A stretch of DNA of 64,000 nucleotides from the NCBI GenBank assembly GCA_024398815.1, contig JAKSIL010000002.1:61778-125777 (forward strand). The letters run 5' to 3'. The DNA comes from Fibrobacter sp. GTDB taxonomy: Bacteria; Fibrobacterota; Fibrobacteria; Fibrobacterales; Fibrobacteraceae. The position numbers and the translations under genes were made by a program. This document shows, in pieces, positions 26,578 through 35,582 of the stretch (its first letter is position 1; each line of letters starts with the position of its first letter). The notes under the pieces are model-generated. The model had not been told where the DNA came from. It was given only the letters and a program-made list of their open reading frames with translations, and did no database searches.

Positions 26578-26651
26578 TCGGGGTAGCCAGATTCGAACTG
26601 ACGACATTCTGCTCCCAAAGCAGACGCTCTACCAGGCTGAGCTACACCCCG
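26578..26651 (-). tRNA. tRNA-Pro (anticodon TGG)
   Basis: A 74-nt cloverleaf on the minus strand. The 7-bp acceptor stem is CGGGGTG/TACCCCG with an A discriminator. The anticodon loop TTTGGGA gives TGG, and the T-loop is TTCGAAT. CCA is not encoded. Confidence 0.95.
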
Positions 26652-26790
26652 AACTAAATCGCAATATAGAAAAAAAAACGGCCAATTACTAGCCATTCTC
26701 CCCTATTTTTCATAATTTTATACCGCTTTTTCCGAGAGGTCTTAGCACGCGCGGCCAACGACGACTTTGCCGGACCACACGCGCAACATT

Positions 26791-28293
26791 ATGAAAAAAA
26801 TCATCGTCGTGAACAATCCAAAGAACTGGAAGTTTCACATCCCCGAAGCAGAAATCATTTCTGCCAAAGACTACCTTACCCACCACGAATACACCACTCA
26901 AAAAAACGTCCGCGTTTTTAACCTTTGCCGTGACTACAGTTACCAGAGCAAGGGCTACTACGTGAGTCTTTTGGCGGAAGCCCGCGGCCACAAGGTGATT
27001 CCGAACGTAAAAAACATCCGCGACTTCAAGGCCCCGGCCGTCGTTAAAATCATCAGCGACGACATCGACGAACTTATCCAAAAGAGCCTTCATAAGCTCT
27101 CCGGCACGGAATTCGTCCTCTCCATCTACTTCGGCCAGAACGTGAGCCCTCAATACCTGGAACTTTCGCAGGAACTGTACCGCATATTCCAGGCACCTCT
27201 GCTCCGCGCAAAATTCGTATTCAAGCAAAAATGGTTCATCCAGAGCATCCGCCCCATCAGCGTCGACGAAATTCCCGAAACGCACAAGGATATGGTGGAC
27301 AAGTTCGCCATCGAATACTTCGAGAAGAACCGCTTTGTAGCAACTAAGAGCGACGACTACCTCTATGACCTCGGAATCCTCATCAACCCCGACGAAAAGG
27401 AGCCGCCAAGCAACAAGCAGGCCATCCGCAACTTCATCGAGGCCGCACAGGAAACGGGTTTCCGCGTAGAACTGATTACCAAGAAGGACTACCACCGCGT
27501 AGGCGAATTCGACGCCATCTTCATCCGCGAAACGACGAACGTCAATCACCACACCTACGCTTTTGCGCGCCGCGCCCAGAGCGAAGGCATAGCAGTCATC
27601 GACGACCCCGACAGCATTTTACGTTGTTCCAATAAAGTTTATCTGCAAGAACTGATGACTGTCGGGAAAATTCCGGCACCCAAAACGATTATCGTCCATA
27701 GCGAAAACCGCAATACGCTCATCAAGGAACTCGGCTTCCCCATGGTCATCAAGACTCCGGATTCGAGTTTCAGCCTCGGCGTCAAAAAGGCGAACGACAA
27801 AGAGGAACTGGAAAAGATTCTCGACGCGATGTTCGAGCACAGCGACTTGCTCATCGCCCAGGAATTCACGCCCACGGAATTCGACTGGCGAATCGGCATT
27901 CTGGACGGGCGCCCCATTTACGCCTGCAAGTACTACATGGCCAAGGACCACTGGCAAATCTACAACTGGGAAAGCGCCGACAAGGAAGAAATCTGCGGAA
28001 TGTTCGATTGTCTCCCCATTGAAAGCGTGCCACTCGGCATCGTTAAAACGGCCCTGCGCGTCGCGAACCTCATCGGGAACGGCCTTTACGGCGTGGACAT
28101 CAAGGATGTCAACGGTCGCCCCGAAGTCATCGAAGTGAACGACAATCCGAGCATTGACGCGGGCATCGAAGACCAGGTAGGCAAAAAGAAGCTATACCTC
28201 TCCGTGATGAGGAGTCTCCGCCACCGCATCGAGGACAGGCTTAACGCCGCCCAGCAAAAAGTGATTCAGCACGAGAGGGAAATGTGGCTATGA
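26791..28293 (+). CDS. RimK-like ATP-grasp ligase with RLAN N-terminal domain
   Basis: A 500-residue protein. An N-terminal RLAN-type region (residues ~1-170; DYSYQSKGYYVSLLAEARGHK near 50) precedes a RimK-like ATP-grasp domain (residues ~190-490). Visible are KTPDSSFSLGVKK (nucleotide-binding loop), AQEFTPTEFDWRIGIL, and the metal-binding VIEVNDNPSIDAG. ATP-grasp enzymes of this class form amide or peptide bonds from an acyl-phosphate. The start at 26791 (MKKIIVVNNP) is preferred over an ATG 24 nt upstream. The gene overlaps the next by ATGA, so the two probably act on one product, which is unknown. Confidence 0.85.
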   Translation: MKKIIVVNNPKNWKFHIPEAEIISAKDYLTHHEYTTQKNVRVFNLCRDYSYQSKGYYVSLLAEARGHKVIPNVKNIRDFKAPAVVKIISDDIDELIQKSLHKLSGTEFVLSIYFGQNVSPQYLELSQELYRIFQAPLLRAKFVFKQKWFIQSIRPISVDEIPETHKDMVDKFAIEYFEKNRFVATKSDDYLYDLGILINPDEKEPPSNKQAIRNFIEAAQETGFRVELITKKDYHRVGEFDAIFIRETTNVNHHTYAFARRAQSEGIAVIDDPDSILRCSNKVYLQELMTVGKIPAPKTIIVHSENRNTLIKELGFPMVIKTPDSSFSLGVKKANDKEELEKILDAMFEHSDLLIAQEFTPTEFDWRIGILDGRPIYACKYYMAKDHWQIYNWESADKEEICGMFDCLPIESVPLGIVKTALRVANLIGNGLYGVDIKDVNGRPEVIEVNDNPSIDAGIEDQVGKKKLYLSVMRSLRHRIEDRLNAAQQKVIQHEREMWL

Positions 28294-29639
28294 CGTACAA
28301 ACTATGGGAACGCTTCGGCGTCGAAATGGAATTCATGATTGTCGACAGGGACACTCTCAAAGTACTCCCGCGTGCCGACATACCGCTCGGAAAAGACAAA
28401 GACGGCAACCAACTTTCGGACGTTGAATTCGATGACATCGGCCTTTCGAACGAACTCGTGAGCCACGTACTGGAATTCAAGTGCGCCAATCCCCGTTCTA
28501 CGTTCGACGGACTCGGAAAACGCTTCTTCCACGAAATTCGCCGCGCAAACAAGAAATTGGAAAAAATAAACGCCATGCTTCTGCCGAGCGCAGCACACCC
28601 ATTCATGGACCCGGACGAAATGCAACTCTGGCCCTACGACTGCAACGATATTTACGAAACCTACAATCGTATTTTCAACTGCAAAGGCCACGGTTGGGCA
28701 AATCTGCAAAGCACGCACTTGAACTTGTCCTTTGATGGCGACAGCGAATTTGCGGAACTCCACGCCGCCATACGCCTACTTTTGCCTCTCATCCCGGCCA
28801 TCGCAGCGAGCAGCCCGTATTTGGACGGAAATTACACGGGCTTCAAGGATGCCCGAATCGAAGTCTACCGCCACAACCAGGACAAAGTCCCCGAAATCAC
28901 GGGACAGGTCATCCCGGAACAGGCGTACTCCTACGACGAATACAACCGGAAAATTTTCGACAAAGTAAAGAAGGCCATCGCCCCGCACGATCCGGAGCAC
29001 CTGCTCAACCACTACTTCTTGAACAGTCGCGGCGCCATCGCCCGCTTTGACCGCGGAGCCATCGAAATCCGCCTGGTGGACATCCAGGAATGCCCGAATG
29101 CAGACATCGCCATCGCAGAAATGGAAATCGCGACACTCAAGGCCATCGCGAACGGAAAGTTATTGACCACCGCGCAGTCCTCAGCATCCGCGCAGTCAAA
29201 AATCCCCACGACGATGAAGGAATACCGCAAGTTCCTTCAAAATTTTGACACCACGAAACTCGCCGAAATCCTCGCCCGCACAACGAAAGACGCTGAAGAC
29301 GCCATCATCGACTGGCCGGAATTCCTGACCGTATTCGGCATGGATTTTGCGGACGGAACATACAAAGTGAACGGCAGTAAAACAAGCAGTGCAAACGGTA
29401 CGAACGATGCGAACAGTGTAAAGGCCGGCGACATCTGGAAGCACATTTACTGCGTCGCAAAAACCGACCTCACCGAAGTCTCCCAAAACGTCATGGAAAA
29501 AATGCTCGCCCGAGGAACACTCGCAACAGCCCTCTACAAGGCCCTCGGTGACGCTCCCACCCGCAAATCATTCGTCGCGGAATACAAGAAACTCGCCGAT
29601 TGCCTCACGCACAACAGACTCTACGGCATACAAGCCTAA
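28290..29639 (+). CDS. GCS2-type glutamate-cysteine-ligase-like carboxylate-amine ligase
   Basis: A 449-residue ligase of the GCS2 group within the glutamine-synthetase-like superfamily. The opening FGVEMEFMIVD is the conserved glutamate-binding and metal strand; QSTHLNLSFDG near 145 and NSRGAIARFDRGAIEIRLVD near 250 also match. The ATG at 28290 overlaps the upstream TGA; a GTG at 28284 is possible. Being paired with an RLAN/ATP-grasp ligase points to stepwise amide-bond formation on a small molecule or peptide rather than ordinary glutathione synthesis. A stretch near residues 360-380 is low-complexity (Ser/Asn/Gly). Confidence 0.82.
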   Translation: MTYKLWERFGVEMEFMIVDRDTLKVLPRADIPLGKDKDGNQLSDVEFDDIGLSNELVSHVLEFKCANPRSTFDGLGKRFFHEIRRANKKLEKINAMLLPSAAHPFMDPDEMQLWPYDCNDIYETYNRIFNCKGHGWANLQSTHLNLSFDGDSEFAELHAAIRLLLPLIPAIAASSPYLDGNYTGFKDARIEVYRHNQDKVPEITGQVIPEQAYSYDEYNRKIFDKVKKAIAPHDPEHLLNHYFLNSRGAIARFDRGAIEIRLVDIQECPNADIAIAEMEIATLKAIANGKLLTTAQSSASAQSKIPTTMKEYRKFLQNFDTTKLAEILARTTKDAEDAIIDWPEFLTVFGMDFADGTYKVNGSKTSSANGTNDANSVKAGDIWKHIYCVAKTDLTEVSQNVMEKMLARGTLATALYKALGDAPTRKSFVAEYKKLADCLTHNRLYGIQA

Positions 29640-29663
29640 AAAAACTAGCGAAGCTTATTACGG

Positions 29664-31235
29664 TCATTTTTTTACGCAACGGATAGAATAAGCATGACCT
29701 TCCGCAAAAATACTATCAATTACCGCTCTATACTTGAATTGGGCAAAATCATTCTTTTTAACAGCAAAAGCGCAAGGGGTTTCGCCTTTCCATTGTATAT
29801 ACGAAAGATCAGGGATATGCACCCAAAAATATGCAGATTCATCAACACCTTCATAAATCGGTTTAAAACCACTTTCAGCATTACCCCTTAGATTACGATA
29901 GCCTGCAGGAAGCAGGGAAAGTCCAAAATCATCCGTTCCGTTGGATCCATCAGGCCAACCCGTTGTTGATTTTACCATGCCCGCAAAATCCGACGTATCA
30001 TCAGTAAAAATAAATTTCAGATCTTTTAGAGCCGGCAAACGCCAACCCTTCGGACAAATGTCTTGATCGAACATGTTCATGGAATCCTTGGCAACTCCAA
30101 CAGAATAAAGGTGACCATACTTGTCACAGTAATCAGGATTGTTGTCATAGCAGAAAGTGGATGAATCTTCATCGTAAGTCCAGCGCAGTAACGAATAATT
30201 CAAATTCTCCGCCATCCATACAGTCGAAGAATCTCCAACAGTGATGGTCACCGTCTTATAAACATGACCATCTCGCATATCCGTAAGCGTATTTGTCGAG
30301 GCATCGTACACGCTTTCATAAAGTCCACCAGAAGCGGAACTTCGCACATATGGGACATACGACGAACTGGATTGCACATCCCAGGAAATGGTCGTGGTAT
30401 CATCCATTATGCAGCGAACATACTCATAATCAATTGACGAAATACTTTGATAATCAATATCAGGTTCGTAACCAGGATAATAAGCCTTTTCGGGATCATA
30501 ATTCCTGATACGTATTCCAAGATCTTGGACTTTCGTCCAAAAGTCCGCGGTCGGACCAAAAGAGGCAATATACGTACCATCGTCATAACCTGCACTCGCC
30601 CCAGGCAAAGCTGTAAAGCCGTAATCATCGGTACCGTTAATCCCCCAATCGACCTTGGATCTAAGGGCGTTTATATTTTTTGTGCCTCCAACAGAATTAA
30701 TCAGGGTTTCCCATTCCGTCGTATCGGGGAGATGCCAACCAAGCGGGCAAATGCCACGAATCTGTTTGCCGGTCGTACATTCTTTCGGTACTTCCACAGC
30801 ACAATCCTCGCTAGCGTTGCTGTACACCAGACCATAATCAGCCGCAGCCTTCCAGGTATACAGCATGCCATACCTGGAGCATGGGTTTTCGTGCCCCGTG
30901 AAGCATCTAGTCGTAGCATAACCTACATCATACTCCAGTCTCATATTTTCAGCCATCCAAACCTGGTCACCAATTTTTACGACTCTATATGTATGGCCAT
31001 CGCGTTCATCGGTGATTACCGTTTGAATGACGCTCGATGGATCGACGACTGCAGCAGAGTTGTCACCAGAAGAGCTACTGCTGTATTTGCCGTCCCCTTT
31101 TTGACCGCTATCGCTCGAAAATGCGCCAATATCGCTAGAATCGTCACCTGCCGACGAGGGTTCGTCACAAGCAACAAACGCAAATGTAATTAGGGCAAAA
31201 ATAATCAAGAAAACAGATTTATTGAAAAAATGCAT
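29664..31235 (-). CDS. Lipoprotein with two FISUMP domains
   Basis: A 523-residue lipoprotein. A signal peptide with lipobox (ITFAFVAC, Cys near 23) is followed by a Ser/Gly/Asp linker. Two copies of the Fibrobacter major paralogous domain follow, each with D-G-H-x-Y, VWMAENxxY, CxxxG-x-LYxW and C-P-x-G-W-x-LP landmarks (residues ~75-285 and ~310-520). The domain is surface-associated and of unknown role; multiple Cys pairs may form disulfides. AAGGAA precedes the ATG. It is divergent from the CotH lipoprotein gene across 42 bp. Confidence 0.92.
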   Translation of the reverse strand: MHFFNKSVFLIIFALITFAFVACDEPSSAGDDSSDIGAFSSDSGQKGDGKYSSSSSGDNSAAVVDPSSVIQTVITDERDGHTYRVVKIGDQVWMAENMRLEYDVGYATTRCFTGHENPCSRYGMLYTWKAAADYGLVYSNASEDCAVEVPKECTTGKQIRGICPLGWHLPDTTEWETLINSVGGTKNINALRSKVDWGINGTDDYGFTALPGASAGYDDGTYIASFGPTADFWTKVQDLGIRIRNYDPEKAYYPGYEPDIDYQSISSIDYEYVRCIMDDTTTISWDVQSSSSYVPYVRSSASGGLYESVYDASTNTLTDMRDGHVYKTVTITVGDSSTVWMAENLNYSLLRWTYDEDSSTFCYDNNPDYCDKYGHLYSVGVAKDSMNMFDQDICPKGWRLPALKDLKFIFTDDTSDFAGMVKSTTGWPDGSNGTDDFGLSLLPAGYRNLRGNAESGFKPIYEGVDESAYFWVHIPDLSYIQWKGETPCAFAVKKNDFAQFKYRAVIDSIFAEGHAYSIRCVKK

Positions 31236-31277
31236 ATAAGCTTCCTTTTCTCCATTGTATAAAAAAATTTAGCAAAA

Positions 31278-32531
31278 ATGAGCCTCTTTCGAGAGTATAT
31301 TTATGACGTGGGACGGATTTTACATATCTTTACAAGCTTCGCCATCGTTACAGCCGGAGCTTTGACGGCGTGTGACCTGCATACACTGCACGAGCCGGAT
31401 TCCCACATTCCCCTGAACGATACGGAAACACCCTACGCCGGTGTTCCGCGCATCGTCATCGAAACGGAAAAACACACGGAAGTCCTGGACCGCGTAAACG
31501 AAATCCCGGCGCACCTGCAAATATACGGTGCCAGCAGCGCCATGACCGACGTTTACCCGATTACCATCCGCGGGCGCGGCAACACTTCGTGGGAAGGCAC
31601 CGACAAAAAAAGCTACAAAATAGAACTTACCGAAAAGGTCTCCCTGCTGGACATGCCGAAAAACAGGGATTGGGCCCTTATTTCGAATTTCTCCGACAAG
31701 ACGCTCATGAAGAACTACATTGTGTATAAACTTGCACGCAAAATCGGGCTGCCATACACTCCGCGGGCATCGTTTGCTGAATTGTATTTGAATGGGGAGT
31801 ACCTCGGACTTTATACGCTCACCGAAACAATCAAAGTCGGCAAAAACAGAGTCAACATACCCGAGAACGACCAGTCGTATCTTGTTGAAATCGACAACAA
31901 ATATCGAAAAAACGAAATTGTCATTTTCTCGGATATGGACATGCCATTTAGAATCCATTTTCCCAAGAAAGCCGACAAAAAATCGCAAGTTCGCCTATTA
32001 AAGCACCTGAACGATTTCGAGAATTATTTGGCCCATATCGATTCCAGCAAGGAAAACCACGTAGAGGAATGGATAGACATCGAAAACTATGTCAAGCATT
32101 ACTGGATCCAGGAACTCACCAAGAATCCTGACGGCGGTTTCTTCTCCAGCGTATTTTTTACATGGCAGGAAGGCGGCGTCATACAGATGGGGCCGGTTTG
32201 GGACTTCGACCTATCGCTTGGCGGGCATACCAACAATAAAGTCAACACTGTTGATGGATTCCACATTCGTGGAGCCTATTGGAACGAATACATTTTCAAA
32301 GATGAAAAATTCGGTTGGGAAATCAACAAGATTTGGCATCAGTACAAAAAAGATTTCGAGTCCATTTTGGATTCCATGGACGCCTGCAAAAAAAGAATCG
32401 AAAAGGCGGCCATTCAGAATTTCAAGCGTTGGCCCGACATAACCGACGACTACGACAAGTCCGTAGAAGAAACGAAACTCTGGCTTTCGAACAGAATCAA
32501 ATGGCTGGAAAAAGTCGTCCCCGAGCCGTAA
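31278..32531 (+). CDS. CotH-family lipoprotein
   Basis: A 417-residue protein with an N-terminal hydrophobic segment ending in a lipobox-like AGALTAC (Cys near 32). The CotH domain follows: IRGRGNTSW near 97, then YKIELTEKVSLLDMPKNRDWALISN, and FAELYLNGEYLGLYTLTE near 167. CotH proteins are atypical protein kinases in spore coats. Many bacterial relatives are secreted and some occur in cellulosome-like systems, so the role here is open. No Shine-Dalgarno is obvious; TATAAA lies 14 nt before the ATG. Confidence 0.85.
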   Translation: MSLFREYIYDVGRILHIFTSFAIVTAGALTACDLHTLHEPDSHIPLNDTETPYAGVPRIVIETEKHTEVLDRVNEIPAHLQIYGASSAMTDVYPITIRGRGNTSWEGTDKKSYKIELTEKVSLLDMPKNRDWALISNFSDKTLMKNYIVYKLARKIGLPYTPRASFAELYLNGEYLGLYTLTETIKVGKNRVNIPENDQSYLVEIDNKYRKNEIVIFSDMDMPFRIHFPKKADKKSQVRLLKHLNDFENYLAHIDSSKENHVEEWIDIENYVKHYWIQELTKNPDGGFFSSVFFTWQEGGVIQMGPVWDFDLSLGGHTNNKVNTVDGFHIRGAYWNEYIFKDEKFGWEINKIWHQYKKDFESILDSMDACKKRIEKAAIQNFKRWPDITDDYDKSVEETKLWLSNRIKWLEKVVPEP

Positions 32532-32577
32532 GTCACCAACAGCACCAATTAGCGGCTACGGCGGTCCATATCAAAGT

Positions 32578-33732
32578 TTAACGGCTGCGGCGGTCCTCGC
32601 CATATTGCGTGTAGAAGGACTTCTTGTCTTCGTACATGCGTTCATCTATGACTTTTATGAATTCATCGGAATCGAACGAACTCAAGTCCTGAACGCTGTA
32701 GCCTATAGAAACGGAAAGCCTGTAAGGAACTTTCCTTGTGCGGTTGAAGTCCATGAAACCTTCACGTATTTTCTGCAAAAGCTTTTGCACTTCTTCATCT
32801 TCATGGACTTTGGCAAGTACGACGAATTCATCGCCAGCATAACGGATGACAAAGCCGACATTGCTGACCGCCTTGCGCAAAATTTCAGCAGCCAACACAA
32901 GAGCCTGGTCGCCAACGGCGTGCCCATACTTATCGTTAATGGCCTTAAATCCGTTCAAGTCCAGCATCACGCCCGTCACGAACGCATTCTTTCTGCCGAC
33001 GGATTCTTTAAGAATCCTGTCCAAGAAAATTCTATTGCGAAGTCCGGTAAGACCATCCAAGAAAATGTAATCGTTCTGCAACGACGCCAGAGCCCCCACA
33101 AGCGATATGGCGGAACATGCGGCAATCACGGAAACGCCATAGAAGAAGCTTTGCACAAAGGCGCCCACAAATGCAGGAATCATAAAAATCCACGCCGGCA
33201 AAAACTTGAGATAGACACCACGACGACGCGCAATGATATACACGAAAATCACGTCGAACATGATCAAGTAATTTATCGCGAGGAACGCAAAGAACAAAGG
33301 CCTGCGCGAATACACGTTATTGGCATCCACTTCGAACGCCACAGGCACAAAACAGTTAACGACTAAAATCACAAATCCAATGACAACCATGAGATTTATG
33401 AATTTCATATGAGGTCGCGGCAAAAAGCCATTGGCATAATACGCCGTAAACTTCACCCAATACGACGATACGAATATATTGACAATATAGAGCCAGCTGT
33501 TCCCGAAAAATACAATTGCCCAGGCCAGCTTCCCAGGGTGTCCGTCAAGAGTATAGACCAACGGATCCATGATGCAGCTGGAAAGAATCAGGAACATCAT
33601 GCTGATAACATAATGGCTTTCTTTCTTCTTGTCGCGGAGTCGCCACAAATTACAAACAAGCAAGACACCGATCAAGGTGATCCCAAGAATGTTGGTCACA
33701 TACACCGATGTCAAATCATAACTAGAGCTCAT
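32578..33732 (-). CDS. Membrane diguanylate cyclase (GGDEF)
   Basis: A 384-residue protein. Seven hydrophobic helices (residues ~10-210) form a membrane sensor, followed by a GGDEF domain (residues ~222-378). The domain starts DGLTGLRNR and has the active-site motif AGDEF at 299-303, a tolerated variant of GGDEF. No RxxD inhibitory site precedes it, so product feedback is not expected through that route. It makes cyclic di-GMP from two GTP at the membrane; the sensed signal is unknown. No Shine-Dalgarno is clear; TATATT lies 17 nt before the ATG. Confidence 0.9.
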   Translation of the reverse strand: MSSSYDLTSVYVTNILGITLIGVLLVCNLWRLRDKKKESHYVISMMFLILSSCIMDPLVYTLDGHPGKLAWAIVFFGNSWLYIVNIFVSSYWVKFTAYYANGFLPRPHMKFINLMVVIGFVILVVNCFVPVAFEVDANNVYSRRPLFFAFLAINYLIMFDVIFVYIIARRRGVYLKFLPAWIFMIPAFVGAFVQSFFYGVSVIAACSAISLVGALASLQNDYIFLDGLTGLRNRIFLDRILKESVGRKNAFVTGVMLDLNGFKAINDKYGHAVGDQALVLAAEILRKAVSNVGFVIRYAGDEFVVLAKVHEDEEVQKLLQKIREGFMDFNRTRKVPYRLSVSIGYSVQDLSSFDSDEFIKVIDERMYEDKKSFYTQYGEDRRSR

Positions 33733-33757
33733 CTAAATACCGTGCCCCAAATATACA

Positions 33758-33789
33758 AAAACACCCGGACGATTCGTTCGGGTGTTTTT
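33758..33789 (-). terminator. Terminator after rplY
   Basis: ACACCCG / CGGGTGT stem with an 11-nt loop and T-tract on both strands; it lies 40 nt after the rplY stop. Confidence 0.8.
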
Positions 33790-33829
33790 AAAGCTATTCG
33801 TCATTGGACCGCCAAGGGCGGTTCGTCGA

Positions 33830-34465
33830 CTACTTGGCAGCGTCAGCAGCCGGAGCAGCGGCTGCGGCCGGTGCGGCAGCGGCAGTTTCTTCAGCAGCAT
33901 CCTTCTTCTTGGACTTGGAAGAGATGGAGAAGATAACCGTGCGAGGACCGGAGTCCAGTTCGACACCTTCAGCAAGCTTGAAGTCCTTGGCATAGAAGGT
34001 GACGTTGGTTTCGAAATTGGAGATGTCCATTTCGAGGACGGTCGGGATGCAGGCCGGCTTGGCAGCGAGCACGAGGTAGCGAGTTTCCTGAGCGAATACA
34101 CCGCCCTGGGTCTTGACGCCAACCGGAAGGCCAGTCAGCTTGACAGGAACGCGGACCTTGACCTTTTCGTCTTCTGCAATCTTGAGGAAGTCGATATGGA
34201 TGATCTTCTGAGTGAGGCAATCCTTATCGTAGTTGTAGACAACGGCCGGGTTACCAGCCTTGCCATCGATTTCAAGGTCGAGAAGCGTGTAACGCTTGCC
34301 CGGAGCGAGAACCTTGCGAACGTCGATTTCGCTGACGCTGATGTTCTTAGCTTCGGCACCCTTACCATAATAGACGGCCGGAATCTGACCAGCCTTGCGC
34401 AAACGGGCGTTATCGCGGTTTGCAACTACCACTCTCGAGGTCGCTTTGAGCGTTGTGAGTTCCAT
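33830..34465 (-). CDS. rplY: Ribosomal protein bL25 (TL5/Ctc type)
   Basis: A 211-residue long-form bL25. The N-terminal 5S rRNA-binding domain (residues ~1-95) precedes the CTC/TL5 beta domain (~96-185), with an Ala/Pro-rich tail. GGAG lies 8 nt before the ATG. It is encoded just downstream of tRNA-Gln on the same strand; ispE upstream has its own terminator. Confidence 0.95.
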   Translation of the reverse strand: MELTTLKATSRVVVANRDNARLRKAGQIPAVYYGKGAEAKNISVSEIDVRKVLAPGKRYTLLDLEIDGKAGNPAVVYNYDKDCLTQKIIHIDFLKIAEDEKVKVRVPVKLTGLPVGVKTQGGVFAQETRYLVLAAKPACIPTVLEMDISNFETNVTFYAKDFKLAEGVELDSGPRTVIFSISSKSKKKDAAEETAAAAPAAAAAPAADAAK

Positions 34466-34502
34466 TGTATTATCTCCAATTTGGATTTGTGAAAAAATTT
34501 CA

Positions 34503-34574
34503 TTGGGGTAGCTGGACTCGAACCAACGAATAACGGAATCAAAATCCGTTGTCTTACCACTTGACGATACCCCA
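34503..34574 (-). tRNA. tRNA-Gln (anticodon TTG)
   Basis: A 72-nt cloverleaf on the minus strand. The acceptor stem is TGGGGTA/TACCCCA with an A discriminator, the anticodon loop TTTTGAT gives TTG, and the T-loop is TTCGAGT. CCA is not encoded. Confidence 0.95.
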
Positions 34575-34593
34575 ATGGTGGGCTCAAATTTAG

Positions 34594-34620
34594 TAAAAAA
34601 AGCCCCTTTTGCAAAGGGGT
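34594..34620 (-). terminator. Terminator after ispE
   Basis: On the minus strand CCCCTTT-GC-AAAAGGGG is followed by CTTTTTTT. It separates ispE from tRNA-Gln. Confidence 0.85.
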
Positions 34621-34647
34621 TTTGGGCTATTTCGGGCCGATTTTGGC

Positions 34648-35568
34648 TTATTTATGCCAAAATCCGGTAATTGTCAGGTACCTGGAGATGGATTTCATGG
34701 CATTGGCGGCAGCCTCAGCCTGTTCCCTGGACTCAAAAATTCCAAAGACGGAGGCTCCGGAACCGCTCATCAAGGCGCATTTCGCCCCGAGTTCGAGGAA
34801 CTTGTCCTTCATCTGGGCGACAAGCGGGTGCTTCGGGAAAACGGAAGTTTCGAAGGCGTTGAAACTGACGAAAGATGAAAGGCGGGAGACGAGGGTGCCG
34901 TCCGAGACTGACGACGCCACTTTCGCCTTGTACTCTTCCCAGCGGTCAGGGCCTGACTTGGGGACTCCGGCGTACGCATCCTTGGTAGGAACAGCGTCGA
35001 GCGGAGTCGCAATCAAAAGAACCTGGCCTTCGGGCAAATCCAGCGGGTCGACGAACTTAAGGCGCTCGCCGATGCCCTCGGCGAAAGCCGTGCCGCCTCG
35101 GACCAGGAACGGCACATCGGCGCCCAGTTTTGCACCAATCAATTCAAGGTCGTGCGCATCGAAATTCAGGTCCCAGAGGCGGGAGAGCACGCGAAGCGTT
35201 GCTGCGGCATCGGCGCTGCCACCGCCCAGACCGGCACCCAGCGGCATCACCTTTTCAAGGTATAAATCGGCACCCAGATTCTCGGCACGAGTCTTACCCT
35301 CGCCCACGGCGGCATCCATCGCAAACTCTTTCAATGCGACAGCAGCCTTGTACACAAGGTCCGATTCCACCGGATATTCCTGCGGGTTGTTATAGCCGAG
35401 CGTAATAATTCCATCCGTGCGCAAAGTCGCCGTGACTGTATCGCCAGCGTCCACCGTCTGGAAAACGGTTCCCAAGTCGTGGTATCCGTCTTCGCGCTTG
35501 CGGATGACATCCAAAAACAAGTTGATTTTTGCCGGAGCGTATTCCTTCAAAACTTTTTCTTCACTCAC
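34648..35568 (-). CDS. ispE: 4-diphosphocytidyl-2-C-methyl-D-erythritol kinase
   Basis: A 306-residue GHMP kinase of the MEP isoprenoid pathway, phosphorylating CDP-ME at the 2-hydroxyl. Signatures are the N-terminal YAPAKINLFLDV, the ATP loop PLGAGLGGGSADAA near 111-124, and the C-terminal SGSGASVFGIF. The start is GTG, with AGGA ~9 nt upstream. It follows ftsK by 14 nt, so the two are probably co-transcribed. Confidence 0.95.
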   Translation of the reverse strand: MSEEKVLKEYAPAKINLFLDVIRKREDGYHDLGTVFQTVDAGDTVTATLRTDGIITLGYNNPQEYPVESDLVYKAAVALKEFAMDAAVGEGKTRAENLGADLYLEKVMPLGAGLGGGSADAAATLRVLSRLWDLNFDAHDLELIGAKLGADVPFLVRGGTAFAEGIGERLKFVDPLDLPEGQVLLIATPLDAVPTKDAYAGVPKSGPDRWEEYKAKVASSVSDGTLVSRLSSFVSFNAFETSVFPKHPLVAQMKDKFLELGAKCALMSGSGASVFGIFESREQAEAAANAMKSISRYLTITGFWHK

Positions 35569-35582
35569 AATGGTACTTCCTA

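Larger units (their letters stand above)
26335..26593 (+). repeat. Direct duplication of a terminator plus tRNA-Pro 3' end
   Basis: A 23-nt word (CAGTTCTCTCTGG then CCTAAGATA) at 26335-26357 recurs with one mismatch at 26520-26542. Each copy is followed by a hairpin and then by the identical word TATCGGGGTAGCCAGATT (26390-26407 and 26576-26593). In the second copy that word is the 3' end of the tRNA-Pro gene; in the first it stops abruptly. The 112 nt between the two units hold short palindromes, including GCACCAAAT-ACG-ATTTGGTGC at 26442-26462. Confidence 0.75.

Noticed and set aside
26456..26692. 78-residue plus-strand frame over the tRNA-Pro gene
   Set aside because: It runs through the terminator and the antisense of the tRNA; not a protein gene.
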